DNA of 64,000 bases from Microbacterium esteraromaticum (GCF_017303215.1 NZ_JAEMWU010000001.1:1674001-1738000), one strand, 5' to 3'. Positions 16,826 through 26,676 are shown, counted from the stretch's first letter. The notes: generated from the sequence alone by a model not told the origin. Numbers and translations: made by a program.

Positions 16826-18175
16826 TCAGCGGGCGCGCTCGCGTGCGATGACAGCGGCTGCTGCCGCCGTGAGGTCGACGGGGCGTCCGAGCACGCGCTC
16901 CGCGGCGCGGTGCCCGGAATAGTAGGCGGCACCCACGGTGGCGGGCTCCGCGCCCCACGTGGCCTCGCCGGCGAAGTGCAGGATGCCATCGACGGGGCCC
17001 GCGAGGGCGTCGTGGTCGTCGTGACTGGAGCCCAACGCGAGGTGCGAGTACGAACCGCGTGCGTGGGGATCGAGCCCCCACCGCGTCACCCAGTGGGCGA
17101 TCGGCTGCCGCACGGCATCACCGTAGAGGGCGCGCAGTGCGAGCAGAACATCGGCGACGACCTCGTCGTCGGTCAACGTCTGCATGTGCCGTCCCAGGGG
17201 GCCGGCCGCGAAGGTCAGCAGTGTGGGGAGCCCACTGATCGCCGAGACGTCGTACCACGAGTGCCAGCGTTCACCGGCTTCGCCGAGGGCACGGATCAGA
17301 TAGCTGTCATCGGGCCAGAACCGCTCGGGGAACTGCAGGAAGATCTTGTTGAACACCCCCATGCCCAGTCGTTCGATTGGGCCGGAGACGTCGGTCGGCA
17401 ACGGGGGAGTGAACGCGATGTCCCCGGCTTTGAGTACGCCGAGCGGCACCGTGACAACAGCGGATGCCCCGGTGAAGACGCCGTGCGCGGTCGTGACCGT
17501 CACACCGTCGGCGTCACGATCCACCCGCGAGACCTCGTGCGCGAACCGGACGTCGAGTCCGGCGGCGAGGCGTGCGGGGATCTCGTCGTAGCCGCGAGGG
17601 AAGATCACCTCATCGCCGTCGATGGCATCCTCGTCGAGCCCGTGCGCGTCAAGGTCCCCGATCCACGCACCGCACTGCTCCTCAACGCGATGACGGAAGA
17701 ACTCGCGGACCTCGTCGATGCGCTCCGCGTCGAGACCGGATGCGTCGAGGGCGCGTTCGGTGACATCCAGGTAGGTATCGCCGGGGGAGGAGCGCGCGAT
17801 CTCGGCGTGCAGTGCGTGATCGACGGACGCAACGTCGTCGATCCAGCGGGCGCTTGCCGCGGCCGATATCGGCCGTCCCTCGCCGTCGAAGTGCATCATC
17901 GGGCGTCCGCCGGCCTGAAAACTCCCGACCGTGTACTCCAGCGTGGGGATGCGCAACGTCTGCACCAGTTCCCACAACGGTGAGTCGTCGATGCCGTGGA
18001 TCCATGACGCACCGAGGTCGACCGGGAAGCCCGGCGACCGTTCGGTGAGCATCCGCCCACCCACGCGGTCGCGCGCCTCGAGCACGACGACACGCTGTCC
18101 GGCGTCGGTCAGCAGCCGTGCGCAGGTGACCCCGGCCATGCCGGCGCCAATGATGACGGTATCCACTTGCTGCAT
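16826..18175 (-). CDS. Flavin-containing amine oxidase family protein
   Basis: A 449-residue FAD-dependent oxidoreductase. The N-terminal dinucleotide-binding motif GAGMAGVTCARLL is at residues 10-22, followed by the GG-type motif DRVGGRM near residue 40. A conserved C-terminal FAD contact lies in LHFAGEATWG near residue 395. Relatives include monoamine oxidases, polyamine oxidases and plant-like LSD folds; the substrate is probably an amine but cannot be fixed. No signal peptide is seen. Convergent with the LOG gene (19-bp gap) and divergent from nusA. Confidence 0.87.
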   Translation of the reverse strand: MQQVDTVIIGAGMAGVTCARLLTDAGQRVVVLEARDRVGGRMLTERSPGFPVDLGASWIHGIDDSPLWELVQTLRIPTLEYTVGSFQAGGRPMMHFDGEGRPISAAASARWIDDVASVDHALHAEIARSSPGDTYLDVTERALDASGLDAERIDEVREFFRHRVEEQCGAWIGDLDAHGLDEDAIDGDEVIFPRGYDEIPARLAAGLDVRFAHEVSRVDRDADGVTVTTAHGVFTGASAVVTVPLGVLKAGDIAFTPPLPTDVSGPIERLGMGVFNKIFLQFPERFWPDDSYLIRALGEAGERWHSWYDVSAISGLPTLLTFAAGPLGRHMQTLTDDEVVADVLLALRALYGDAVRQPIAHWVTRWGLDPHARGSYSHLALGSSHDDHDALAGPVDGILHFAGEATWGAEPATVGAAYYSGHRAAERVLGRPVDLTAAAAAVIARERAR

Positions 18176-18299
18176 GTGGTCAGTATGCGGGCAACCGCGA
18201 CATTGCGTCCAGCATCCGCATCCGCCTGGGTTTCCGCTATTCTATTCTGATGCCCGCGGAGCGTTCTCACGCGGGGAGAGCTGAATAGGGAGGCCGCTG

Positions 18300-19289
18300 A
18301 TGAAGATCGAACTCGCACTGCTGCGCGGAATCGAGAAGGAGAAGGCGATCCCCTTCGATGAACTCGTTTCGATCATCGAACAGGCGATCCTGACCGCCTA
18401 CGGCAAGCACGTCTCTGAGGATGGCGCCGTACCCGAGGGCGTCCGCGTCGAGCTCGACCGCGTCAGCGGTGGTGTGTCGGTGCTGCAGCCGGTGCGCGAC
18501 GAAGAGGGCGCGATCATCGGTGAGGAAGAGACCACCCCCGAAGACTTCGGCCGCATCGCCGCGTACGCCGCCAAGCAGGTTATCGGCCAGCGCCTGCGTG
18601 ACATCGCCGACGACGCGGTGCTGGGCGAGTTCCGCGGCAAGGAGGGCGACATCGTCGCCGGTGTCATCCAGCAGGGCCCCAACCCGCGCATGATCCACGT
18701 CGACCTCGGCGCTGTCGAGGCCATCCTGCCGCCCGAGGAGCAGGTGCCCGGCGAGGAGTACACGCACGGCAAGCGCATGCGTGTGTACGTCACGAGTGTG
18801 GCGAAGGGCATGAAAGGCCCCCAGATCACCGTCTCGCGCACGCACCCGGGGCTCGTGCGCAAGCTGTTCGCACTCGAAGTTCCCGAGATCGCCGGCGGCC
18901 TCGTCGAGATCGTCTCGCTGGCCCGTGAGGCCGGCCATCGCACGAAGATCGCGGTCAAGGCGAACGACCCGTCGGTCAACGCCAAGGGCTCGTGCATCGG
19001 TGAGATGGGTCGACGCGTGCGCGCGGTGACCGAGGAACTGGCCGGTGAGAAAATCGACATCGTCGACCACCACCCCGACCTTGCCACGTTCGTGGCCCAC
19101 GCGCTCTCGCCCGCCAAGGTCACCTCGGCGTTCGTGCTGGATGCCAGCACCAAGGCCGTGCGTGCACTGGTTCCCGATTACCAGCTGTCGCTGGCGATCG
19201 GCAAGGAGGGGCAGAACGCCCGCCTCGCTGCCAAGCTGACCGGGGCGAAGATCGACATTCAGCCCGACAGCGTGATGGGTGATTCCTGA
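18300..19289 (+). CDS. nusA: Transcription termination/antitermination factor NusA
   Basis: RNA polymerase-associated elongation factor controlling pausing, termination and antitermination. At 329 residues it has the N-terminal RNAP-binding domain, an S1 domain (about 130-195), then two KH domains (about 200-330) with the SLAIGKEGQNARLAAKL motif near residue 305. It lacks the C-terminal acidic repeats of E. coli NusA, as is normal in actinobacteria. Start ATG at 18300 after GGGAGG. First gene of the nusA-ylxR-infB cluster; rimP, often first, is absent here. Confidence 0.96.
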   Translation: MKIELALLRGIEKEKAIPFDELVSIIEQAILTAYGKHVSEDGAVPEGVRVELDRVSGGVSVLQPVRDEEGAIIGEEETTPEDFGRIAAYAAKQVIGQRLRDIADDAVLGEFRGKEGDIVAGVIQQGPNPRMIHVDLGAVEAILPPEEQVPGEEYTHGKRMRVYVTSVAKGMKGPQITVSRTHPGLVRKLFALEVPEIAGGLVEIVSLAREAGHRTKIAVKANDPSVNAKGSCIGEMGRRVRAVTEELAGEKIDIVDHHPDLATFVAHALSPAKVTSAFVLDASTKAVRALVPDYQLSLAIGKEGQNARLAAKLTGAKIDIQPDSVMGDS

Positions 19290-19339
19290 GCACGCGACAC
19301 CCGGCGCGCTGATTCGGCTGTTCAGGGGCGAGGTGTAAG

Positions 19340-19612
19340 ATGGAACCCGTACGAACGTGTGTCGGTTGTCGCGCTCGTGCCTCTCGATCCGCCCTCATCA
19401 GGGTGGCAGCGCAGAACGGTGAACTCGTCTTCGACGAGCGAGCGGTTCTGCCGGGGCGAGGGGCGTGGTTGCATCCGACAGTCGAATGCCTGCAAGCCGC
19501 TCTGCGGCGGCGGGCCTTCGCACGTGCACTTCGCGTACCGGCCACCTACGGATTCCCGCAGGCGTCGGACGTGAGGAACGTCGAACGACACAGTCCGAGA
19601 AACAAAGGCTGA
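19340..19612 (+). CDS. ylxR: YlxR-family RNA-binding protein (RnpM-like)
   Basis: A 90-residue protein with the family signature RTCVGCRARASRSALIRV at residues 5-22 and GRGAWLHP near residue 50. Its homologue in Bacillus modulates RNase P. It lies in its conserved place between nusA and infB, 50 bp after nusA. Basic C-terminus. Confidence 0.92.
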   Translation: MEPVRTCVGCRARASRSALIRVAAQNGELVFDERAVLPGRGAWLHPTVECLQAALRRRAFARALRVPATYGFPQASDVRNVERHSPRNKG

Positions 19613-19706
19613 ACGGCTATGGAAACAAAGTGAACGGCTCGAAATGAGACCCGTCCGCGACTAGTGGTCTGCCCTGCCTGGGTGGACCGACCCAGACAGG
19701 AGAATT

Positions 19707-22487
19707 GTGGCTGCCAAACCACGTGTGCATGAGATCGCTGCCGAACTCGGTGTCGACAGCAAGTTCGCGCTCGCCAAGCTCAAGGAGCTCGGCGAGTTCG
19801 TGAAGAGTCCGTCCTCGACGGTCGAGCCCCCGGTGGCGCGCAAGCTGCGCGCTGCGATCGAGGCCGACCCCACCGCAAAGGGCGGCGACAAGGCCGAGGC
19901 CAAGCCGGCCGCGAAGGCCGCACCCAAGCCCGGCCCCGCAGCGCCGAAGGCACCGACACCCGGTCCCAAGCCGGGGCCCGCCAAGACCCCCGAGGCACCC
20001 GCGCCCGCGGCGAAGCCCGAGACCACTGCGCCCGCGGCGAGCACGCCGAAGCCCGGTGCAGAGGCTCCCAAGCCCGGTGGCAATGCCCCCAAGCCCGGTG
20101 GCAACGCTCCGAAGCCCGGTGGCAATGCCCCCAAGCCCGGAGGCAACGCCCCCAAGCCCGGCGCGCCGCGCCCCGGCAACAGCCCGTTCTCGAACCAGCA
20201 GGGCATGGGACAGCGCCCCGCCGGCCCCCGCCCGGGCAACAACCCCTTCGCTTCGCAGCAGGGCATGGGCCAGCGTCCCACGCCCGGCAACATCCCACGC
20301 CCGCAGGCGCCGCGTCCCGGTTCGCCGCGCGTCGGCGCACCCCGTCCGGGTCGTCCCGGTGGTGGCGCTCGCGGTGGCCAGGGCGGTCGTCCCGGCGCAC
20401 CGTTCCAGCAGCGCACGGGTGGTCCCGGTCGTCCCGGCGGTGCCGGTGCCCCCGGTGCCGGTCCCGGTGCACGTCCCGGTGGCGGCTTCGCAGGTCGTCC
20501 CGGTGGCGGCGGTGGCCGTGGTCGCGGACCCGGCGGTGGTACCGCGGGTGCGTTCGGTAAGGGCGGCGGCAAGAGCAAGCAGCGCAAGTCGCGGCGGGCG
20601 AAGCGTCAAGAGTTCGAGATGCGGTCGGCGCCGATCGTCGGCGGCGTCAACGTCCAGAAGGGCAACGGCGAGACGATCCGTCTGCGCCGTGGCGCCTCGA
20701 TCGCAGACTTCGCCGACAAGCTCGAAGCGCTGAACGGTTACACGGTTCAGCCCGGAACGCTCGTCACCATCCTTTTCAACCTCGGCGAGATGGCCACGGC
20801 CACCGAGTCGCTGGACGAGGCCACCTTCGAGGTCCTCGGTGCCGAGCTCGGCTACAAGATTCAGATGGTCTCGCCCGAGGATGAGGACAAGGAGCTCCTC
20901 GAGGGCTTCGGTCTCAACCTCGAGCAGGAGCTCGCTGAAGAAGACGACGAAGACCTCGAGATCCGCCCGCCGGTGGTCACCGTCATGGGTCACGTCGACC
21001 ACGGTAAGACCCGACTGCTCGACGCGATCCGTCAGACGAACGTCATCGAGGGCGAAGCCGGCGGTATCACCCAGCACATCGGTGCGTACCAGATCTGGAC
21101 CGAGCACGACGGCGTCGAGCGCGCGGTGACCTTCATCGACACCCCCGGTCACGAGGCGTTCACCGCCATGCGTGCCCGTGGTGCGCAGGTCACCGACATC
21201 GCGATCCTCGTCGTCGCGGCCGACGACGGCATCATGCCGCAGACGGTCGAGGCGCTGAACCACGCACAGGCGGCCGACGTGCCGATCGTGGTCGCGGTCA
21301 ACAAGGTCGACAAGCCCGAGGCCAACCCGGCCAAGGTGCGTCAGCAGCTCACCGAGTACGGTCTCGTCGCCGAGGAGTATGGCGGAGACGTCATGTTCGT
21401 CGACGTCTCGGCTCGCGGCGGCACCGGAATCCAGGAGCTCATCGACGCCGTGCTGCTCACCGCGGACGCCGGTCTCGACCTCACGGCCAACCCGAACAAG
21501 GCTGCCCGTGGTGTCGCGATCGAAGCCAAGCTCGACAAGGGCCGCGGTTCGGTCGCTACGGTGCTCATCCAGTCCGGAACGCTGCGCGTCGGTGACGCGA
21601 TCGTCGCCGGCACCGCCTACGGCCGTGTGCGTGCGATGCTCGACGAGAACGGCGAGTCTGTCTCGGCTGCTGCGCCGTCGCGCCCCGTGCAGGTGCAGGG
21701 TCTGAACTCGGTGCCCCGCGCCGGTGACGTCTTCATCGTCACTGAAGAGGACCGCATGGCCCGTCAGATCGCCGAGAAGCGTGAGGCCGTGGAGCGCAAC
21801 GCTCAGCTCGCCAAGGCACGCAAGCGCATCTCGCTCGAGGACTTCACCCGTGCGCTCGAAGAGGGCAAGGTCGAGACGCTCAACCTCATCATCAAGGGTG
21901 ACGTCTCGGGTGCCGTCGAGGCACTGGAGGAGTCGCTGCTCAAGATCGAGGTCGACGACTCGGTGCAGCTGCGCATCATCCACCGCGGTGTGGGTGCGAT
22001 CACCGAGTCGGATGTGAACCTGGCGACGATTGACAACGCGATCATCGTGGGCTTCAACGTCCGTCCCGACACCAAGGCCCGCGAGGCTGCGTCCCGCGAG
22101 GGCGTCGACGTGCGGTTCTACTCGGTCATCTACTCGGCGATCGACGAGATCGAGAACTCCCTCAAGGGCATGCTCAAGCCCGAGTTCGAAGAGGTCCAGT
22201 CGGGCGTCGCCGAGATCCGCGAGGTGTTCCGTTCCTCGAAGTTCGGCAACATCGCCGGTGTCATCGTCCGTTCCGGCACGATCACGCGCAACGCCAAGGC
22301 GCGCGTCATCCGCGACGGTGTCGTCATCGCCGATGGCCTGGCCATCGAGTCGCTGCGTCGCTTCAAGGATGACGTCACCGAGGTCCGTACCGACTTCGAA
22401 GCCGGTATCGGCCTGGGCAAGTACAACGACATCCAGGTGGGCGACGAGATCGAGACCACCGAGATGGTTGAGAAGCCGCGCGGCTGA
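19707..22487 (+). CDS. infB: Translation initiation factor IF-2
   Basis: GTPase that places initiator tRNA on the 30S subunit and promotes subunit joining (926 residues). The long N-terminal region (about 50-290) is Pro/Gly/Ala/Lys-rich and of low complexity. It includes four tandem NAPKPGG units (residues 120-147) and Arg/Gly-rich RPGG tracts. The G domain has G1 GHVDHGKT near residue 430, G3 DTPGHEAF near residue 480 and G4 NKVDKPE near residue 535. The beta-barrel and fMet-tRNA-binding domains C1/C2 follow. GTG start at 19707 after a CAGGAG site. Confidence 0.97.
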   Translation: MAAKPRVHEIAAELGVDSKFALAKLKELGEFVKSPSSTVEPPVARKLRAAIEADPTAKGGDKAEAKPAAKAAPKPGPAAPKAPTPGPKPGPAKTPEAPAPAAKPETTAPAASTPKPGAEAPKPGGNAPKPGGNAPKPGGNAPKPGGNAPKPGAPRPGNSPFSNQQGMGQRPAGPRPGNNPFASQQGMGQRPTPGNIPRPQAPRPGSPRVGAPRPGRPGGGARGGQGGRPGAPFQQRTGGPGRPGGAGAPGAGPGARPGGGFAGRPGGGGGRGRGPGGGTAGAFGKGGGKSKQRKSRRAKRQEFEMRSAPIVGGVNVQKGNGETIRLRRGASIADFADKLEALNGYTVQPGTLVTILFNLGEMATATESLDEATFEVLGAELGYKIQMVSPEDEDKELLEGFGLNLEQELAEEDDEDLEIRPPVVTVMGHVDHGKTRLLDAIRQTNVIEGEAGGITQHIGAYQIWTEHDGVERAVTFIDTPGHEAFTAMRARGAQVTDIAILVVAADDGIMPQTVEALNHAQAADVPIVVAVNKVDKPEANPAKVRQQLTEYGLVAEEYGGDVMFVDVSARGGTGIQELIDAVLLTADAGLDLTANPNKAARGVAIEAKLDKGRGSVATVLIQSGTLRVGDAIVAGTAYGRVRAMLDENGESVSAAAPSRPVQVQGLNSVPRAGDVFIVTEEDRMARQIAEKREAVERNAQLAKARKRISLEDFTRALEEGKVETLNLIIKGDVSGAVEALEESLLKIEVDDSVQLRIIHRGVGAITESDVNLATIDNAIIVGFNVRPDTKAREAASREGVDVRFYSVIYSAIDEIENSLKGMLKPEFEEVQSGVAEIREVFRSSKFGNIAGVIVRSGTITRNAKARVIRDGVVIADGLAIESLRRFKDDVTEVRTDFEAGIGLGKYNDIQVGDEIETTEMVEKPRG
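20064..20162 (+). repeat. In-frame 21-bp tandem repeat in infB
   Basis: Four full 21-bp units plus a partial fifth encode APKPGGN. The units differ mainly at third positions (GGT/GGA, AAT/AAC, GCC/GCT), so the DNA has drifted while the peptide is constant. The tract lies in the disordered N-terminal linker, where copy number is probably free to vary. Confidence 0.85.
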
Positions 22488-22504
22488 GTCCTGGTTGCTG
22501 CTTC

Positions 22505-22574
22505 GGCGGCTGCCTGTTCTTCACTCGCAGAGCGGGGTGCTTACCCCAATGCTCGCGAAGAACAGGCAGCCGCC
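22505..22574. terminator. Long hairpin between infB and rbfA
   Basis: Perfect 18-bp inverted repeat (22505-22522 with 22557-22574) enclosing a 34-nt arm that itself contains a GGGGT/ACCCC hairpin (22534-22538 with 22543-22547) and a GAGC/GCTC pair. No T-run follows, so it may be a partial terminator, an mRNA-stabilising element or a small palindromic repeat element. Confidence 0.7.
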
Positions 22575-22623
22575 TTCGCGGCTATAGACTCCCCGCGAAG
22601 GATGGGTAGGAAGAGGTAGGAAA

Positions 22624-23052
22624 ATGGCTGGAGAACGACAGGCACGGTTGGCGGATCGCATCCGTGTCATCCTCGCCGAGCGTCTTGAAAAGGGGCTGCG
22701 TGACCCGCGCCTCGGGTTCGTCACGATCACCGACGTGCGCGTCTCCGGTGACCTGCAGCACGCATCGGTGTTCTACACCGTGCTCGGCACCGACGAGGAG
22801 CGTGCGTCCAGCGGCGCGGCGCTGACCTCGGCCACGGGCCTGCTGCGCAAGGAGGTCGGCCGCCAGCTGAACATCCGCCTCGTGCCGACGTTGGAGTTCA
22901 TCCCGGACGCATTGCCCGAGAACGCCGGTCACATCGCCGACCTGCTGCGCGAAGCCCGCGAGCGCGACGCCGAGGTGGCGAAGCTCGCGTCGTCCGCAAC
23001 CCACGCGGGCGAGACCGACCCGTATCGCCGGGACGAGGACGACGAGTCCTGA
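22624..23052 (+). CDS. rbfA: Ribosome-binding factor A
   Basis: A 142-residue 30S maturation factor with a KH-like fold that binds near helix 1 of 16S rRNA. Visible family segments: RQARLADRIRVILAERLEKGLRDPRLGFVTITDVRVSGDLQHA at the N-terminus and RQLNIRLVPTLEF near residue 82. Start ATG with GGTAGGAA upstream. The charged, Asp/Glu-rich C-terminus is disordered. It follows infB after a 136-bp spacer with a large hairpin, so expression may be partly uncoupled. Convergent with mutY (6-bp gap). Confidence 0.95.
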   Translation: MAGERQARLADRIRVILAERLEKGLRDPRLGFVTITDVRVSGDLQHASVFYTVLGTDEERASSGAALTSATGLLRKEVGRQLNIRLVPTLEFIPDALPENAGHIADLLREARERDAEVAKLASSATHAGETDPYRRDEDDES

Positions 23053-23058
23053 CGCGTC

Positions 23059-23955
23059 TCACGCCGGGAGGCGCAACTCGCCGTCGGATGCCTCGATGAG
23101 TCCATCTGCGACGAGCGAGTCGATCGCCCGGTCACGCTGACCGCCATCGGGCCAATGCTCGGCGGCGACACCCGCGGGTACACGGTGCTCGGGCGCCTCG
23201 CGCAACATGCGCAGCAGTGCGCCGCGCGCCTGGCGATCCGAGCCTTCGTAGCGCGCCTGTCGGCGCCGACGATCGCCCGTTTGCGGCTGACCCGCTTTGA
23301 GCCAGGCGCAGTCGGATGCCAGTGGGCAGACCTCGCACTTCGGGGAGCGTGCCGTGCAGACGACTGCGCCGAGCTCCATCATGGCGGCGTTGAACACCGA
23401 GGATGCGGCGCGCGCTTCGGGCAGCAGCGTGCTCATCCGCGTCAGGTCGCGCGCGGACGGAGGTTCCGGAGCAGACAGCCCCTCGACGAGACGAGCGATC
23501 ACCCGGCGGGTGTTGGTGTCGACGACGGGGTGGCGGTCGCCGTAGTGAAAGACGGCCACGGCGCGCGCGGTGTAGTCACCGATCCCGGACAGCTCCAGCA
23601 GCTTCGACACCTCTCGGGGCACGACCCCGTCGTGATGCTCCACGACCTGCACGGCTGCGCGGTGCAGCCACAGCGCCCTGCGCGGGTAGCCGAGGTTCGC
23701 CCACTGGTGCACGACCTGCGCCGGGGTGGCCGTCGCCATCGCCGCCGGCGTGGGCCAGCGCTCCAACCAGGCCTCCAGATGCGGGATCACGCGCGCGACA
23801 GGCGTCTGCTGCAGCATGAACTCGCTCACCAGCGTTCCCCACGCGCCGTACTGCTCGGAGAAGTCCGCGCGGCGCCAGGGCAGGTCCCGTGCGGTACGCC
23901 CGTACCAGTCGGAGAGAGCATCGCTCCAGGCAGGCGGCGAGGTCGGTGCGGGCAT
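23059..23955 (-). CDS. mutY: A/G-specific adenine glycosylase MutY
   Basis: DNA repair glycosylase (298 residues) that removes adenine opposite 8-oxoguanine. The helix-hairpin-helix with catalytic Glu (SEFMLQQTPV) is near residue 44. The HhH loop LSGIGDYTARA is near residue 125 and the catalytic Asp lies in VDTNTRR near residue 147. A [4Fe-4S] cluster site with C-x6-C-x2-C-x5-C spacing is near residues 200-216. The C-terminal MutT-like domain of E. coli MutY is not present; the tail is a short winged-helix-like stretch. Divergent from truB. Confidence 0.94.
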   Translation of the reverse strand: MPAPTSPPAWSDALSDWYGRTARDLPWRRADFSEQYGAWGTLVSEFMLQQTPVARVIPHLEAWLERWPTPAAMATATPAQVVHQWANLGYPRRALWLHRAAVQVVEHHDGVVPREVSKLLELSGIGDYTARAVAVFHYGDRHPVVDTNTRRVIARLVEGLSAPEPPSARDLTRMSTLLPEARAASSVFNAAMMELGAVVCTARSPKCEVCPLASDCAWLKAGQPQTGDRRRRQARYEGSDRQARGALLRMLREAPEHRVPAGVAAEHWPDGGQRDRAIDSLVADGLIEASDGELRLPA

Positions 23956-24028
23956 CCTCTCAGCCTATTGCGGTCACGGGGTCGTTGCTGCGGCGGGAAG
24001 CGTCAGCGACGCGGCCTAAACTGGAGGG

Positions 24029-24922
24029 ATGCTCACCCCCGGCATCCTGCTCGTCGACAAGCCCGGTGGCCTCACCAGCCACGACGTCGTCGCCCGCACG
24101 CGACGCGCATTCGGCACGAGAAAGGTGGGGCACGCCGGAACGCTGGATCCGATGGCGACCGGGCTGCTCGTGATCGGTATCGAGGGCGCGACGCGTCTGC
24201 TGACCTACATCGTCGGGGCTGACAAGACATACTCGGCGACCATCCGTCTGGGCGCGGCAACCACCACCGACGACGCCGAGGGCGAGATGCTCGAACGTGC
24301 AGCTCACGACGCCGTCGCGGCTATCACCGCGGAACGCATCGCGGCGGGCATCGCGGATCTGACGGGCCCGATCGCACAGGTGCCGAGCGCCGTCTCGGCG
24401 ATCAAGGTCGACGGCAAGCGCGCCTATGACCGTGTACGCGCGGGCGAGGAGGTCGAACTGGCAGCACGTCAGGTGACTGTGTCGCGCTTCGACGTGCTTG
24501 CGCGCCGTGACACCGACGGCTTCATCGATCTCGACGTCATCGTCGATTGCTCGTCGGGCACGTACATCCGCGCGCTCGCGCGGGACCTCGGTGCGGCTCT
24601 CGGCATCGGCGGGCACCTCACAGCACTTCGGCGCACGCGCGTCGGCGAGTTCGACGTGGCGGATGCCGTGGGCATCGACGCGTTGGAAGGAGCCTCAACC
24701 CTGACCGCAGCCGCAGCGGCGGCCCGCGTGATGCCCGTGCTGCACGTCACTGAACAGGAGGCGCGGGACCTCAGACACGGGAAGCGCCTGCACGGGCAGT
24801 CGTCCCGGCTGACGGCATCCGAAGTCGCCGCAATCGACCCGCACGGTGCGTTGATCGGCGTCGTCGAGACGCGCGGTGCCGATATCAAGAGTGCGATGAA
24901 CATGCCGGAGGTGCAGGGATGA
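24029..24922 (+). CDS. truB: tRNA pseudouridine-55 synthase TruB
   Basis: Isomerises U55 of the tRNA T-loop to pseudouridine (297 residues). The catalytic Asp is in GHAGTLDPMATGLL near residue 40, followed by the KTYSATIRLG segment and GTYIRALARDLG near residue 175. It includes a C-terminal PUA-like region. ATG start at 24029. Its stop overlaps the start of the next gene by 4 bp. truB-ribF linkage is conserved, here with two small membrane-protein genes in between. Confidence 0.95.
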   Translation: MLTPGILLVDKPGGLTSHDVVARTRRAFGTRKVGHAGTLDPMATGLLVIGIEGATRLLTYIVGADKTYSATIRLGAATTTDDAEGEMLERAAHDAVAAITAERIAAGIADLTGPIAQVPSAVSAIKVDGKRAYDRVRAGEEVELAARQVTVSRFDVLARRDTDGFIDLDVIVDCSSGTYIRALARDLGAALGIGGHLTALRRTRVGEFDVADAVGIDALEGASTLTAAAAAARVMPVLHVTEQEARDLRHGKRLHGQSSRLTASEVAAIDPHGALIGVVETRGADIKSAMNMPEVQG

Positions 24923-25287
24923 TCCTGTGGTTCACCGTGGTCCAGATCGTCGTGGCGCTCGCGGCGGGGCTGTTCTGCCTGATCGCCGGGTTCGCCGGTC
25001 GTCGTCCGAGTGACTACACGGTCGGCAGCCTGCTGCTGGTCGAGTTGCTGCTGATCGCGCAAGTGGTGATCGCGATCATCGCCCCGTTCGCGGGCAACCC
25101 GCCCACCGGCGATCTGCTGGAGTTCTGGGTCTACCTGATCGCCGCGGTGCTGCTGCCGATCGGCGGGATCGCCTGGGCGCTGCTGGAGCGCGGGCGCTGG
25201 AGCACCGTCGTGCTCGGTGTCGTCGCCGTCTCGCTGGCGATCATGCTCTGGCGCATGCAGACGATCTGGACGCTGCCGGCCGCCTAG
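24919..25287 (+). CDS. Small membrane protein, four predicted helices
   Basis: A 122-residue protein made almost entirely of four hydrophobic segments (about 2-25, 38-60, 70-88, 96-113) with short loops. No motif recognised. Translationally coupled to truB (ATGA overlap). Such small membrane proteins between truB and ribF are common in Microbacteriaceae, but I know of no function. Confidence 0.72.
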   Translation: MILWFTVVQIVVALAAGLFCLIAGFAGRRPSDYTVGSLLLVELLLIAQVVIAIIAPFAGNPPTGDLLEFWVYLIAAVLLPIGGIAWALLERGRWSTVVLGVVAVSLAIMLWRMQTIWTLPAA

Positions 25288-25300
25288 AATGGAGCACGCA

Positions 25301-25735
25301 ATGTCCCACACCGCCACACGCAACCGCATGACGGGCGTCGGCCGAGTGCTCGTCATCGTGTACGCCGTGATGGCGCTGGCGGCCACCGGGCGCAGCTTCG
25401 TCCAGATCGTCCGCCGCTTCGACGAGGCCCCGCTCGCCTATACCCTTTCCGCCGTTGCCGCGGCGGTCTACATCCTTGCCACCCTCGCTCTCGTGCTCGC
25501 GGATCGACCCGGGTGGTACCAGGTGGCGTGGGTGGCCATCGTCTTCGAGCTCACCGGCGTGCTTGTGGTGGGAGCGTTGAGTCTGCTCGTGCCGTCGCTG
25601 TTCGGACACGACAGCGTGTGGTCGTACTTCGGCATGGGATACGTGTTCGTCCCGCTCGTGCTGCCGGTCTTCGGTATCTGGTGGTTGCGACGCAGCCGTC
25701 AGCACCCCGTCGCGGTCGGTGAGGAGCATTCGTGA
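25301..25735 (+). CDS. Small membrane protein, four predicted helices
   Basis: A 144-residue protein with four hydrophobic helices (about 10-30, 42-65, 72-98, 108-130) and a basic C-terminus (WWLRRSRQH). The ATG at 25301 follows GGAG at 6-base spacing; an in-frame ATG 12 bases earlier is possible. Its stop overlaps the ribF GTG by 4 bp, so the truB-ribF segment reads as one operon. Function unknown. Confidence 0.72.
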   Translation: MSHTATRNRMTGVGRVLVIVYAVMALAATGRSFVQIVRRFDEAPLAYTLSAVAAAVYILATLALVLADRPGWYQVAWVAIVFELTGVLVVGALSLLVPSLFGHDSVWSYFGMGYVFVPLVLPVFGIWWLRRSRQHPVAVGEEHS

Positions 25736-26676
25736 TCGTCTTCCGTGACCCCGCCGAGGTGCCGGCCGATTTCGGTCGCACCGTCGTCGCCATCGGCAAG
25801 TTCGATGGCGTGCACGTCGGACACCAGGCGATCATCCGCAAGGTGCAAGAGGATGCCCGCGCCATCGGCGCACGTGCCGTCGCGGTGACCTTCGACCGCA
25901 ACCCCCTCGAGGTGCTGCGCCCGCAGCTCTGCCCCGACAATGTGGTGTCGCTGGATCGCAAGCTCGAACTGCTCGGAGAGAGCGGGCTGGATGCAACGCT
26001 CGTGCTGACCTTCGACAGCGCACTGGCGTCGGTCCCTGCCGAGGAGTTCGTCCGCACGATCCTCGTCGATGCGCTGCGCGTCGCCACGGTGCTCGTCGGC
26101 GAGGACTTCCGATTCGGCAACGGCGGTGCGGGAACACCCGAGCTGCTGAAGCACATGGGGCCGGAGCACGACTTCTCGGTGGATGTCATCGGCGATGTGT
26201 TCCCGCAGGGGGAGGGGCGACGGGTCTCGTCGACGTGGATCCGCGAACTGCTCGCGGCCGGCGACGTCGCGCAGGCTGCGATTGTGCTCGGACGCCCGGT
26301 CGCCGTCTCGGGTGAAGTCGTGCACGGTCTCAAGCGCGGGCGTGAGCTCGGCTTCCCGACGGCGAACCTGTCCGAGACGGTGGATGCGCTGATCCCCGCA
26401 GATGGGATCTACGCCGGCTGGATGACAGACCATACGACCGGGGTGCGGTATCCCGCCGCGATCTCGGTGGGCACCAATCCGACCTTCGACGACGTATCGC
26501 GCCGGCAGGTCGAGGCGCACGTGCTCGACCAGGACGGTCTCGACTTGTACGGTCATCGCGTCACGGTGGAGTTCACCGCTCATCTGCGCGGCATGGTCGC
26601 CTTCGAGGGCATGGCCGCGCTGATCGATCAGATCGCAGCGGACGTCGCGGACGCACGAGCGCGCCTCGGCCTCTGA
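25732..26676 (+). CDS. ribF: Bifunctional riboflavin kinase / FAD synthetase
   Basis: Makes FMN from riboflavin and then FAD (314 residues). The N-terminal FAD synthetase domain has the nucleotidyltransferase motif GKFDGVHVGHQ near residue 23 and GEDFRFG near residue 124. The C-terminal riboflavin kinase domain has the PTAN motif (LGFPTANLS near residue 207) and the catalytic Glu in the VEAHVLDQDG strand region near residue 265. GTG start overlapping the upstream stop (GTGA). Confidence 0.96.
   Translation: MIVFRDPAEVPADFGRTVVAIGKFDGVHVGHQAIIRKVQEDARAIGARAVAVTFDRNPLEVLRPQLCPDNVVSLDRKLELLGESGLDATLVLTFDSALASVPAEEFVRTILVDALRVATVLVGEDFRFGNGGAGTPELLKHMGPEHDFSVDVIGDVFPQGEGRRVSSTWIRELLAAGDVAQAAIVLGRPVAVSGEVVHGLKRGRELGFPTANLSETVDALIPADGIYAGWMTDHTTGVRYPAAISVGTNPTFDDVSRRQVEAHVLDQDGLDLYGHRVTVEFTAHLRGMVAFEGMAALIDQIAADVADARARLGL

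Noticed and set aside
19617..21983. A 788-codon minus-strand frame opposite infB
   Set aside because: Exact shadow of the infB frame. The translation is Gly/Thr/Arg repeats mirrored from the IF-2 linker.
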